In this document: positions 41,915 through 50,420 of the stretch, one piece after another | Position numbering within the stretch: position 1 is the stretch's first letter | How the letters are laid out: every line of letters begins with the position of its first letter | Source: Elizabethkingia occulta | GTDB taxonomy: Bacteria > Bacteroidota > Bacteroidia > Flavobacteriales > Weeksellaceae | Assembly: GCF_002023715.1 (NCBI RefSeq) | Contig: NZ_MAHX01000016.1 | Location: 62,001-126,000, forward strand | Length of the DNA: 64,000 nt | Direction: 5' to 3' | The notes under the pieces: model-generated | The model's input: the letters and a program-made list of their open reading frames with translations, nothing else | Database searches by the model: none | Told to the model about the DNA's origin: nothing | Position numbers and translations under genes: made by a program

Positions 41915-43777
41915 ATGATCGATCAAATATATGATGTAATAGTAGTCGGAGCAGGTCACGCTGGTAGTGAAGCTGCAGCCGCTGCAGCCAATTTAGGATC
42001 AAAAACTTTATTGGTTACAATGAATATGCAAACCATCGGACAGATGAGTTGCAACCCGGCTATGGGAGGTATAGCCAAAGGACAAATCGTAAGAGAGATA
42101 GACGCAATGGGAGGATACTCAGGGATTGTAGCAGATAAAAGTGCAATACAATTCAAAATGCTTAATCTTTCTAAAGGACCTGCAATGTGGTCTCCAAGAA
42201 CACAAAATGACAGAATGCTTTTTGCTTCAGAATGGAGATCAATGCTGGAGCAGACACCTAATCTGGATTTCTTCCAGGATATGGTAAAAGGTCTGATTAT
42301 TGAAAACAATAAAGTAGCAGGTGTTGTTACTTCTTTAGGAATAGAAATAAAGGCTAAAGCAGTTGTTCTAACCAACGGAACTTTCCTAAACGGATTAATT
42401 CATGTTGGAGACAAACAGCTAGGTGGAGGAAGAATGGGTGAACCAAGAGCTTTCGGAATTACGGAGCAATTGGAAAGCTTAGGATTTGATGCAGGAAGAA
42501 TGAAGACCGGTACCCCACCCCGCATAGACGGAAGAAGCTTAGATTATTCTAAAATGGAAGAACAGCCAGGTGATGAAAATCCTCAGAAATTTTCATATCT
42601 GGATACTCCAAAATTGAAAGAACAAAGAAGCTGTCATATTACTTATACTAACGAGATTGTTCATGATATTCTAAGATCTGGTTTTGACAGATCTCCAATG
42701 TTCAACGGAACAATTCAGAGTATAGGACCAAGATACTGCCCAAGTATTGAAGATAAGATTAACCGTTTTGCAGAAAGAAACAGACACCAACTATTTGTAG
42801 AACCTGAAGGCTGGAATACTATAGAAATATATGTGAATGGCTTCAGCTCTTCCCTACCGGAAGATGTACAGATTAAAGCAATGCGCCATATTCCGGGATT
42901 TGAGAATGTAAAAGTATTCAGACCAGGATATGCTATTGAATATGACTACTTTCCACCAACTCAGTTAAAGCATACTTTAGAAACCAAGATAATTGACAAC
43001 CTATATTTTGCAGGTCAGATCAATGGTACTACAGGCTATGAAGAAGCTGCAGGACAAGGTTTAATTGCTGGTATAAATGCCCATAACAAAGTCTTTGATA
43101 AAGAAGAATTTATACTAAGCAGAGATGAAGCATATATAGGTGTATTAGTAGACGATCTTATTACAAAAGGGACTGAAGAGCCATACAGGATGTTTACTTC
43201 TCGTGCTGAATACCGTCTTCTACTCCGCCAGGACAATGCGGATATCAGGCTTACAGAAAAAGCTCATAAACTAGGTTTAGCTTCCGATGAAAGGCTTCAA
43301 AAGGTTGAAAATAAGATAGCTAAAAGTTCAGAGCTGGAAGAATTCCTGAAGTCTACATCTGTAAAAGTAGATGACATAAACCCAATTCTGGAAGAAAACA
43401 GTTCGAGTCCTGTAAATCAAAGCTTTAGAGCAGCTCAAATACTGACAAGACCTAATATAGACCTTAATAAACTTTGTACTATAGAAGAAATCAAAAATAA
43501 GGCTGCAGAATATACAGACGAGGTAAGAGAACAGGCTGAGATCAATATAAAATACAAAGGATATATAGATAAAGAAAAGGAAAATGTTGCCAAACTTCAT
43601 AGACTTGAAAACATAAAAATTCCTGAAAATTTTGATTATTCTAAAGTAAACAGTCTTTCAGCAGAAGCTAAACAAAAGCTATCTTCTGTTCGTCCGGAAA
43701 CAATTGCACAAGCAGGAAGAATTAGCGGGGTCTCCCCTGCCGATATAAATATTCTGCTTATTTTTCTTGGTAGATAA
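41915..43777 (+). CDS. mnmG: tRNA uridine-5-carboxymethylaminomethyl modification enzyme MnmG
   Basis: MnmG, with MnmE, makes cmnm5U at the wobble base of several tRNAs, using FAD. The N-terminal FAD loop is VVGAGHAGSEAA (residues 11-22), then GQMSCNPAMGGIAKGQIVRE, the family-specific active-site Cys region, and GLIHVGDKQLGGGRMGEP. The C-terminal helical domain (NIKYKGYIDKEKENVAKLHRLE) binds tRNA. The length of 620 is normal. It is bracketed by two parS palindromes; gidA/mnmG is often near the replication origin in other bacteria, which agrees with the origin signals at 46.6-46.9 kb. Confidence 0.97.
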   Translation: MIDQIYDVIVVGAGHAGSEAAAAAANLGSKTLLVTMNMQTIGQMSCNPAMGGIAKGQIVREIDAMGGYSGIVADKSAIQFKMLNLSKGPAMWSPRTQNDRMLFASEWRSMLEQTPNLDFFQDMVKGLIIENNKVAGVVTSLGIEIKAKAVVLTNGTFLNGLIHVGDKQLGGGRMGEPRAFGITEQLESLGFDAGRMKTGTPPRIDGRSLDYSKMEEQPGDENPQKFSYLDTPKLKEQRSCHITYTNEIVHDILRSGFDRSPMFNGTIQSIGPRYCPSIEDKINRFAERNRHQLFVEPEGWNTIEIYVNGFSSSLPEDVQIKAMRHIPGFENVKVFRPGYAIEYDYFPPTQLKHTLETKIIDNLYFAGQINGTTGYEEAAGQGLIAGINAHNKVFDKEEFILSRDEAYIGVLVDDLITKGTEEPYRMFTSRAEYRLLLRQDNADIRLTEKAHKLGLASDERLQKVENKIAKSSELEEFLKSTSVKVDDINPILEENSSSPVNQSFRAAQILTRPNIDLNKLCTIEEIKNKAAEYTDEVREQAEINIKYKGYIDKEKENVAKLHRLENIKIPENFDYSKVNSLSAEAKQKLSSVRPETIAQAGRISGVSPADINILLIFLGR

Positions 43778-43784
43778 TTATATA

Positions 43785-43800
43785 TGTTTCACGTGAAACA
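43785..43800. other. parS site 2 (ParB-binding palindrome)
   Basis: A second perfect copy of TGTTTCACGTGAAACA, 7 bp after the mnmG stop. The two copies are 1.9 kb apart. Confidence 0.9.
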
Positions 43801-43815
43801 TTAACGAAAAATACT

Positions 43816-43850
43816 ATTAAAACAATCATAAGTTATGGTTGTTTTAATTT
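43816..43850 (+). terminator. Terminator of mnmG
   Basis: Stem with arms AAAACAATCATAA and TTATGGTTGTTTT (one G-T pair) is extended by ATT/AAT on both sides and followed by T-rich DNA (43848-43854). It lies 39 bp after the mnmG stop. Confidence 0.75.
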
Positions 43851-43856
43851 TTTCTA

Positions 43857-43864
43857 TATGTTTG
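43857..43864 (+). promoter_or_regulatory. -7 promoter element of the methyltransferase gene
   Basis: TATGTTTG matches TAnnTTTG, 19 bp before the ATG. A TTG at 43839-43841 is a possible -33 element with slightly short spacing. Confidence 0.5.
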
Positions 43865-43883
43865 TATAAAGAAGATTTTTTAG

Positions 43884-44699
43884 ATGAAAATAAAAGATTT
43901 ATTCCTCACTCAGGAAGAATTTGAAGTAAAAGAAATTTCGGAGGGAATTCTAAAAACATTCCCTGTTCCCGAAAATCTATCAAAATATTACGAAAGTAAA
44001 GACTACATTTCGCATCACCAGGAAGACAAATCTTTAAAAACAAAGATTTATAAATTCTTTCAACAATTCAATTTAAAATACAAAAAATCTATTTTAGATA
44101 CAGAAGTAAAAACAGGAAACAAGATCCTAGATTACGGATGTGGAGCTGGAGAATTTCTGAATTTTATAAAAAGTAGTTATGAAGTATACGGCATAGAGCC
44201 AAACGAAAGTGCCCGCAATGCTGCAAAACAAAAAACCGGAGAAGCAAATATTAAAAATAACCTTTCAGAAATAGAAGATTATTCTTTAGATGCAATGACC
44301 TTATGGCATGTTTTTGAGCATATTGACAACTATGAAGAATTCCTGGAGGAAGTTTACAAAAAAATTAAACCAAAAGGAAAATTGATAATAGCTGTTCCCA
44401 ATTATAAAAGTCACGATGCTGAGTATTACAAAGAATACTGGGCAGCTTATGATGTTCCACGTCACATCTTTCATTTTTCTAAAGAAGGGATAAAATCTAT
44501 TTTTAATAATGAAAGATGGTCATTAAAAAAAATTAACCCTCTCCTACTCGACTCTTATTATATCTCTATAATAAGTGAAAAGTATAAGAAAAATTCCTTT
44601 TCATGGCTTAAAGGAGGAATTCGCGGAGCGATTTCTAACAGAAAGGCATTAAAAAACGGCGATTTTTCCTCATTGATATATATTATCGAAAAAATATAG
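43884..44699 (+). CDS. Class I SAM-dependent methyltransferase
   Basis: The 271-residue protein has an N-terminal region of unknown fold and motif I KILDYGCGAGEF (80-91), motif II VYGIEPNESA, LDAMTLWHVFEHI and the post-motif LIIAVPNYKSHDAEYYKEYWAAYDVPRHIFHF. This arrangement is typical of methyltransferases in cell-surface or small-molecule pathways (Methyltransf_11/23-like). The substrate is unknown. It stands alone, with its own promoter and a good terminator. Confidence 0.88.
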   Translation: MKIKDLFLTQEEFEVKEISEGILKTFPVPENLSKYYESKDYISHHQEDKSLKTKIYKFFQQFNLKYKKSILDTEVKTGNKILDYGCGAGEFLNFIKSSYEVYGIEPNESARNAAKQKTGEANIKNNLSEIEDYSLDAMTLWHVFEHIDNYEEFLEEVYKKIKPKGKLIIAVPNYKSHDAEYYKEYWAAYDVPRHIFHFSKEGIKSIFNNERWSLKKINPLLLDSYYISIISEKYKKNSFSWLKGGIRGAISNRKALKNGDFSSLIYIIEKI

Positions 44700-44741
44700 A
44701 AAATAGAAATAAGGCCCGTTTCTGAAGGTCGATTTTCAATA

Positions 44742-44778
44742 AAAAAGAGCAAAAACTAATGTTTTGCTCTTTTTACTT
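44742..44778 (+). terminator. Terminator of the methyltransferase gene
   Basis: A perfect 13-bp stem AAAAAGAGCAAAA / TTTTGCTCTTTTT (44742-44754 with 44762-44774) with a 7-base loop. Confidence 0.9.
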
Positions 44779-45199
44779 TTATGAATCTTAGAAAAGATAA
44801 AAATTCTATTTTATAAATCCATAAGTTTTTATAATCATTCAATTAGTTGTTCTTCAGTTGTTTTCAGAAAATAAAAATCGAGTAGCAATTGCTGGATTGG
44901 ATTCTGGTCAATCAAATTCAATTACTGAATGAAAAGAAACTTTCCTTCCGTAATTTTTTCAAGAACAGATTTATAATTTTTAAAATCAAATTCCAGACTT
45001 ATAACAATCCTCCCCCTGCCCCTTTATCAAAATTATTTATAAAAAACTATACAGTCATTTTATTGATGTGGGTATTTTCAACAAATTTCGAAAAAAGAGA
45101 TTCTGTTGAAATTATTTTATTACTGCGTAACCAAAAAAACTGCAGAAAAAAATCTAATCTGAAGAAATAGATAAATACTACAAAATATTTATATGAAAT
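44779..45199. other. About 420-bp gap with no convincing gene
   Basis: AT-rich DNA between the methyltransferase terminator and the pgk terminator. A 93-codon plus-strand frame from a TTG at 44889 exists, but its amino acid pattern (many K, N, F, I) looks like random translation of AT-rich DNA. I see no promoter pair, RNA gene or repeat. Confidence 0.6.
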
Positions 45200-45223
45200 G
45201 AATCCTTCAGTAAAGAAGGATTC
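45200..45223 (-). terminator. Hairpin after pgk
   Basis: A perfect 9-bp stem GAATCCTTC / GAAGGATTC with a 6-base loop, 33 bp past the pgk stop. The following minus-strand sequence has only a weak T-run. Confidence 0.6.
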
Positions 45224-45255
45224 AATATTTAGCAGATTGCAAAAAATCTTATAAA

Positions 45256-46446
45256 TTAATTTTTAATAGCTGCAACACCAGGAAGCTCTTTTCCTTCCAA
45301 GCTTTCTAACATTGCTCCACCTCCTGTGGAAACGTAAGAAACTTTTTCATCATATCCATATTGTTTAGCAAAGGCAACACTATCTCCTCCTCCTACTAGA
45401 GAAAAAGCATTAAGTTCTGTCGCTTCAGCAATACTGTCTCCTAATTTGATTGTTCCGGTTGCAAAATTTGGCATTTCAAAAACTCCAAGTGGACCATTCC
45501 ATAAAATTGTTTTGGAAGAAAGAACGACATCATTAAATTTCTCAGAAGTTTTCTCTCCAGCATCAAGACCCATCCATCCTTCAGGAATATCGTATGCATC
45601 AAATTGCTTTGATTCAGCATCGTTATTAAATTCTTTAGCAGCTACTACATCTATCGGCAGATAAACCTTAACATTATTTTCCGCAGCGCTCTTCAAAATT
45701 TGCAAAGCCAGTTCTTGTTTATCGTCTTCTACAAGAGAATTACCAATATGTCCTCCTTTTGCTTTAATAAAAGTAAAAGCCATTCCACCTCCAATAATAA
45801 GATTATCTACAGCCGGAAGGATATTTTCGATAATAGTGATTTTAGAAGAAACTTTAGACCCTCCCAAAATTGCAGTAATAGGTCTTTCACCATTATGAAG
45901 AACTTTATCAATGGCATCAAGTTCCTGAGCCATTAAGAAGCCAAAAGTTTTGTTTTCAGGAAAAAAATCGGCAATAACAGCTGTAGAAGCATGTTTACGG
46001 TGAGCTGTACCAAAAGCGTCATTAATGTAGATATCACCAAGTTTTGCCAGCTGGCCAGCAAAGTCTTTATTTCCTTCCTCTTCCTCGTTATAATATCTTA
46101 GATTTTCTAAAAGAAGAACTTCTCCAGGCTTTAATTCAGCTACAGCTTCTTCAGCAATACTGCCAATACAGTCTTTTGAAAATTTAACGGGTCTTCCTAA
46201 AACAGAAGAAACTTCATCTACAATTGCTTCAAGAGAAAATTTAGGATCTTTTTGACCTTTTGGTCTACCAAGGTGTGTCATCAATATAACAGATCCTCCA
46301 TCATTCAGAACTTTATCAATAGTTGGTTTGGCCGCTACAATTCTGGTGTTATCAGTAACCTTGCCTTCTTCATTCTGGGGAACATTAAAATCCACACGGA
46401 TCAATGCTCTCTTTCCTGAAAAATTAAATTCATTAATGCTTTTCAT
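45256..46446 (-). CDS. pgk: Phosphoglycerate kinase
   Basis: This glycolytic enzyme transfers phosphate between 1,3-bisphosphoglycerate and ADP. The family blocks are RVDFNVPQNEEGKVTDNTRIVAA, LMTHLGRPKG, LLENLRYYNEEEEG, FGTAHRKHAS, GGSKVSSKI, and the ATP-side GGGDSVAFAK and ISTGGGA-like YVSTGGGAMLESLEG. I take the ATG at 46446 (MKSINEFNFSG) rather than the TTG two codons upstream. It faces the likely replication origin and is transcribed away from it. Confidence 0.97.
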   Translation of the reverse strand: MKSINEFNFSGKRALIRVDFNVPQNEEGKVTDNTRIVAAKPTIDKVLNDGGSVILMTHLGRPKGQKDPKFSLEAIVDEVSSVLGRPVKFSKDCIGSIAEEAVAELKPGEVLLLENLRYYNEEEEGNKDFAGQLAKLGDIYINDAFGTAHRKHASTAVIADFFPENKTFGFLMAQELDAIDKVLHNGERPITAILGGSKVSSKITIIENILPAVDNLIIGGGMAFTFIKAKGGHIGNSLVEDDKQELALQILKSAAENNVKVYLPIDVVAAKEFNNDAESKQFDAYDIPEGWMGLDAGEKTSEKFNDVVLSSKTILWNGPLGVFEMPNFATGTIKLGDSIAEATELNAFSLVGGGDSVAFAKQYGYDEKVSYVSTGGGAMLESLEGKELPGVAAIKN

Positions 46447-46464
46447 ATACAAAACTTATTTGCA

Positions 46465-46472
46465 CAAATGTA
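46465..46472 (-). promoter_or_regulatory. -7 promoter element of pgk
   Basis: The minus strand reads TACATTTG, an exact TAnnTTTG match 18 bp before the chosen ATG. Confidence 0.55.
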
Positions 46473-46697
46473 GGACATCTCAGCGAAAAAAAAAGAAAAA
46501 GGGCAAACGAGAAATCAACAATGCATTCACAGATTTTAACAATTAACTTTTATAAAAGAAAAAAAAAGAATGTGTTATACTGTTGTAGTGTTAGGAATTG
46601 TGGAAAAAAAATAGGCTCATTTTTACTCATATTTAATCTTTACATAACTAATACTTTATTAACACTAAAAATATATAAAAATCAATAAGTTATGAGG

Positions 46698-46718
46698 TTA
46701 TCCACACTCTGTGGATAA
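46698..46718. promoter_or_regulatory. Pair of perfect inverted DnaA boxes
   Basis: TTATCCACA, three bases, TGTGGATAA. Both 9-mers match the consensus TTATNCACA on opposite strands. Confidence 0.85.
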
Positions 46719-47055
46719 CTATGAATAGGGATAAAGTTGCTATTTTTCTCTGGGTATAACTTCTTTGTTTTACCCCTGAAAAGAAAATGAAAAAAGTTTT
46801 TTTTATTTCAGTAAAAATTCTCATTAGTTAATTTTTCTTAAAATAGAAAATAAAGTTCTCGGATAGTTTTCCATAGTTATTAACATACTTTCCCACATTT
46901 TATTGGCGTATTTATGGAAACCTTTTACTGGTGCGTTTCTGTAATGATTACCTATATTAATATATAGTTGATAAGTTGAGCCAAATTTGATTATAAACAG
47001 ACAGGTGTCCTGTAATTCATATTTTGTAATTCGTTCTTTATAATTAAATTTAGAG

Positions 47056-47063
47056 TAAATTTG
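47056..47063 (+). promoter_or_regulatory. -7 promoter element of rpiB
   Basis: TAAATTTG matches TAnnTTTG, 32 bp before the rpiB ATG. An AAAGGAAA stretch just before the ATG may act as a weak ribosome-binding site. Confidence 0.5.
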
Positions 47064-47095
47064 TATTTATACTAATAATAAAGAATAAAAGGAAA

Positions 47096-47527
47096 ATGAA
47101 AAAGATTGCTATCGCAGGAGATCACGCTGGTTTCGAATATAAAGAGATCCTAAAGAAATACCTTGATGGAAAATACGAGGTAAAGGATTTCGGAACCTAC
47201 TCTACTGACAGTGTAGATTATCCGGATTTTGTACATCCTGCAGCTTCAGCTGTTGAAAACGGAGAATTCGAATTAGGAATTCTGATCTGTGGAAGCGGAA
47301 ACGGAGTACAGATTACTGCTAACAAACACCAGGGAATCAGATGTGCATTATGCTGGGAAGTAGAAATAGCAGAATTAGCAAGACAACACAACGATGCAAA
47401 TATGATGTCTATCCCAGCAAGATTTGTTTCTGAAGATTTAGCAAAGCAAATGGTAGATGCTTTTCTTACAACCAATTTTGAAGGAGGAAGACACCAAAAC
47501 AGAGTTAATAAAATCAAATTCTGTTAA
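47096..47527 (+). CDS. rpiB: Ribose-5-phosphate isomerase B
   Basis: The 143-residue RpiB/LacA-family isomerase converts ribose-5-P and ribulose-5-P. It has IAGDHAGFEYKEILKKYL, DFGTYSTDSVDYPDF, ILICGSGNGVQITANKHQGIRCALCW with the active-site Cys, and the family's HNDANMMSIPARFVS. The first plus-strand gene to the right of the likely origin, 40 bp before rnr, it leads a long co-directional run. Confidence 0.96.
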   Translation: MKKIAIAGDHAGFEYKEILKKYLDGKYEVKDFGTYSTDSVDYPDFVHPAASAVENGEFELGILICGSGNGVQITANKHQGIRCALCWEVEIAELARQHNDANMMSIPARFVSEDLAKQMVDAFLTTNFEGGRHQNRVNKIKFC

Positions 47528-47567
47528 TAAACTATATTTATAGTTTATAATTTTTAAACACTATACT

Positions 47568-49721
47568 ATGCCAAGGAAGAAGAGAAATTTAAGTAAAAAG
47601 AATAATGACAAATTACATGATATAGGAAGATTGATTGTAAGGTTTATGTCTAAGAAAACTTCTAAAATCTATAACTATAAACAGATTGCTGAAGGCATAG
47701 AGTTTAAAAACCCAAGGCAGCGAGAGCAGGTTATACAGACATTGCATATTTTGTTGTCAGAAAATAAAATAAAAGAAGTAGAAAAGGGTAAATATATCCT
47801 GAATATAGAAATAAGCGATACTCTTACCGGTATAATAGATTTTAACCAATCTGGTAATGCTTATGTAAAAGTAGAAGGTGTTAGTGATGATGTATTTGTA
47901 CACCAGAAAAATGTAAAGAATGCTCTACAGGGAGATACAGTTACAATTGTTCCGTTTCATTTTAAAGGAAAAAAACTGGAAGGTGCGGTAGTAGATGTTA
48001 TTGAAAGAAGCCGTACTCAGTTTGTAGGTACATTCCAATACATTGCCTCTAAGGACTTTGGCTTTGTTATTTTTGATAAAAAAATAATTAATACCGATAT
48101 CTTTATTCCTAAGACTAAGTTTAACGGTGCAAAAGATGGAGACAAAGTTATTGTTAAAATGCTGGGTTGGGACGATAAAAGTAAAAATCCTGAAGGAGAA
48201 ATTACTGAAGTCCTCGGGCATCCGGGAGATCATGAAACAGAGATCCATTCCATACTTGCCGAATACGGACTTCCTTATAATTTCCCGCCTGAAGTTGAGG
48301 CTGAAGCTCAAAAAATTGACCAGACATTATCAGAGCAGGAAATCGCCAGACGCTGGGATATGCGCGATATACTTACTTTCACAATAGACCCTAAAGATGC
48401 AAAGGATTTTGATGATGCTCTTTCACTGCGCAAACTTGAAAATGGTAATATTGAGGTAGGAGTTCATATTGCAGATGTATCTTACTATGTACAACCCGGA
48501 ACATTATTGGATCAGGAGGCTTATGACAGAGCAACCTCTGTATATCTTGTAGACAGAGTGGTACCTATGCTTCCGGAGGTATTGAGTAATGAATTGTGTT
48601 CACTTCGCCCCAACGAAGATAAGTTTACCTTTTCAGCTGTTTTTGAATTAAATGACAAAGCCGAAATTCAGAAAGAATGGTTTGGTAGAACAGTTATTAA
48701 TTCAGATAGAAGATTCACTTATGAAGAAGCACAGGAAAGAATAGAAACTAAAGAAGGAGATCTTACAGAAGAAATAAATCTTTTAGATTCTTTAGCAAAA
48801 ATACTTCGTAAGGATCGTATGAAGCATGGAGCTATTGCGTTTGACAGAGCGGAAGTACGTTTCAACCTGAATGAAGAAAGTCAGCCAATTGGTGTTTATT
48901 TCAAAATCAGTAAAGATGCTAATCACCTGATTGAAGAATTCATGCTTCTGGCTAATAAAAAAGTATCAGAGTTTGTTTCTCTTACCAGAAAGAACGAACC
49001 AACAAACAATACATTTATTTATCGTATTCATGATGACCCGGATCCTACAAAATTGGCTTCATTAAGAGATTTTGTACATACTTTCGGATATAAAATGAAT
49101 ATTTCTAACCGGAATAAAATTTCGGAATCAATGAATAAACTTCTTTCTGAAGTAAAAGGGAAAGGAGAAGAAAATATGATTGAGACTCTTGCTATGCGTA
49201 GTATGAGTAAAGCCGTTTATTCTACCGAGAATATTGGGCACTATGGGTTAGCTTTTGAATATTACTCGCATTTTACCTCCCCTATCCGTCGTTATCCGGA
49301 TGTTATGGCTCACAGACTTTTGCAGCATTATCTGGACGGAGGAAAGTCTCCGAATGTGGCTGAATATGAGGAAAAATGCAAGCATTGCAGCCAGATGGAA
49401 CGCTTGGCAGCAGATGCTGAAAGAGATTCCATCAAATTTATGCAAGTTAAATTTATGGAGAAACATGTGGGAGAAACCTTCAAAGGAGTTATTTCTGGTG
49501 TTACCGATTGGGGAATTTATGTAGAAATCCCTGAAAATGGTGCCGAAGGACTCATAAGATTACGTGATCTTACAGATGATTCATATATGTTTGATGCAAA
49601 GAATTATGCTATTGTAGGCATGACGCACGGAAATACATATCAATTAGGAGACGAAGTAGAGATAAAGGTTGTAAAAGCGAATATAATTGCCAAGCAGCTG
49701 GATTTTAAACTGATTCAATAA
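47568..49721 (+). CDS. rnr: Ribonuclease R
   Basis: The 717-residue 3'-5' exoribonuclease of the RNB family degrades structured RNA. It has an N-terminal helix-turn-helix-like region, cold-shock domains (TGIIDFNQSGNAYVKVEG, DVFVHQKNVKNALQGD), the RNB core with TIDPKDAKDFDDALSL (the metal-binding Asp cluster) and a C-terminal S1 domain (GETFKGVISGVTDWGIYVEIPENGAEGLIRL). The length is somewhat shorter than E. coli RNase R, as usual in Bacteroidetes. Confidence 0.96.
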   Translation: MPRKKRNLSKKNNDKLHDIGRLIVRFMSKKTSKIYNYKQIAEGIEFKNPRQREQVIQTLHILLSENKIKEVEKGKYILNIEISDTLTGIIDFNQSGNAYVKVEGVSDDVFVHQKNVKNALQGDTVTIVPFHFKGKKLEGAVVDVIERSRTQFVGTFQYIASKDFGFVIFDKKIINTDIFIPKTKFNGAKDGDKVIVKMLGWDDKSKNPEGEITEVLGHPGDHETEIHSILAEYGLPYNFPPEVEAEAQKIDQTLSEQEIARRWDMRDILTFTIDPKDAKDFDDALSLRKLENGNIEVGVHIADVSYYVQPGTLLDQEAYDRATSVYLVDRVVPMLPEVLSNELCSLRPNEDKFTFSAVFELNDKAEIQKEWFGRTVINSDRRFTYEEAQERIETKEGDLTEEINLLDSLAKILRKDRMKHGAIAFDRAEVRFNLNEESQPIGVYFKISKDANHLIEEFMLLANKKVSEFVSLTRKNEPTNNTFIYRIHDDPDPTKLASLRDFVHTFGYKMNISNRNKISESMNKLLSEVKGKGEENMIETLAMRSMSKAVYSTENIGHYGLAFEYYSHFTSPIRRYPDVMAHRLLQHYLDGGKSPNVAEYEEKCKHCSQMERLAADAERDSIKFMQVKFMEKHVGETFKGVISGVTDWGIYVEIPENGAEGLIRLRDLTDDSYMFDAKNYAIVGMTHGNTYQLGDEVEIKVVKANIIAKQLDFKLIQ

Positions 49722-49727
49722 AAATTT

Positions 49728-50420
49728 ATGTTAGAACTAATTTTATCTGCTGTAGGATTAGGCATTATGCTTAGTCTGGTCTTCATTGGACCTATATTTT
49801 TCCTGTTGATTGAAACTAGTTTTACACGGGGCCCCAGACATGCATTGGCTTTAGATCTGGGTGTTATATTAGCTGATATCACCTGTATTGTGGCAGCTTA
49901 TTACAGCAGTCACGATCTGGTAACGATTATAGACCGGCATCCTAGTTTTTACAGAATCACAGCCTTCATTGTCCTTATGTACGCTGTTTTTATGATCCTC
50001 ACGAAAACAAAAATGCATGTAGAAGGAGAGCAAAAACTTATTAGTCAGAATTATTTTAAAACCTTTATCAATGGTTTTCTTTTCAATATTCTAAATATAG
50101 GAGTAGTACTTTTTTGGCTTGTAACAGTAATTTCGGTACGAAAAAACTATCCAAGTGCAGATGAATTTTTACTATATATAGGACTTGTAATCCTTACCTA
50201 TCTCAGTATTGATGTCTTTAAAATTCTTTTGGCAAAACAGTTTCATAATAAACTGAATGATAAAGTTGCGAATAAAATAAGGAAGCTGGTAGGCTTCATT
50301 CTGGTTGCTTTCAGTGTATTTATATTCCTGCAGAGTTTTAAAAAATTCAATCAGTTTGATAAGAAATTGGAAGAAAGCGGTTACCATAAACTTGACCATA
50401 ACACAGATCAGAAAAAATAA
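49728..50420 (+). CDS. LysE-family exporter
   Basis: The 230-residue inner-membrane protein has six hydrophobic helices (LGIMLSLVFIGPIFFLLIETS first, with the family G-P-x-F motif) and FITAFIVLMYAVFMILTKTK, NGFLFNILNIGVVLFWLVTVISV. LysE/RhtB proteins export amino acids or related compounds. The substrate is unknown. It begins 6 bp after rnr and overlaps the next gene by 1 bp, so it is in the rnr operon. Confidence 0.9.
   Translation: MLELILSAVGLGIMLSLVFIGPIFFLLIETSFTRGPRHALALDLGVILADITCIVAAYYSSHDLVTIIDRHPSFYRITAFIVLMYAVFMILTKTKMHVEGEQKLISQNYFKTFINGFLFNILNIGVVLFWLVTVISVRKNYPSADEFLLYIGLVILTYLSIDVFKILLAKQFHNKLNDKVANKIRKLVGFILVAFSVFIFLQSFKKFNQFDKKLEESGYHKLDHNTDQKK

Larger units (their letters stand above)
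46447..47095. other. Putative chromosomal replication origin (oriC) region
   Basis: The 649-bp gap between divergent pgk and rpiB carries two perfect DnaA boxes in inverted orientation, TTATCCACA (46698-46706) and TGTGGATAA (46710-46718), 3 bp apart. One-mismatch boxes lie at 46599-46607 (TGTGGAAAA), 46656-46664 and 46877-46885 (both TTATTAACA). The DNA around 46540-46690 is very AT-rich and could be the unwinding element. Two perfect parS sites lie 3-5 kb away. The assignment rests on these motifs, not on skew analysis. Confidence 0.7.

Noticed and set aside
44889-45170. A 93-codon plus-strand frame starting with TTG in the methyltransferase-pgk gap
   Set aside because: Its composition follows random AT-rich DNA, there is no promoter, no ATG, and no recognisable motif.
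46447-46452. TTG at 46452 as pgk start
   Set aside because: It adds only two residues before the ATG at 46446, which gives the usual pgk N-terminus.
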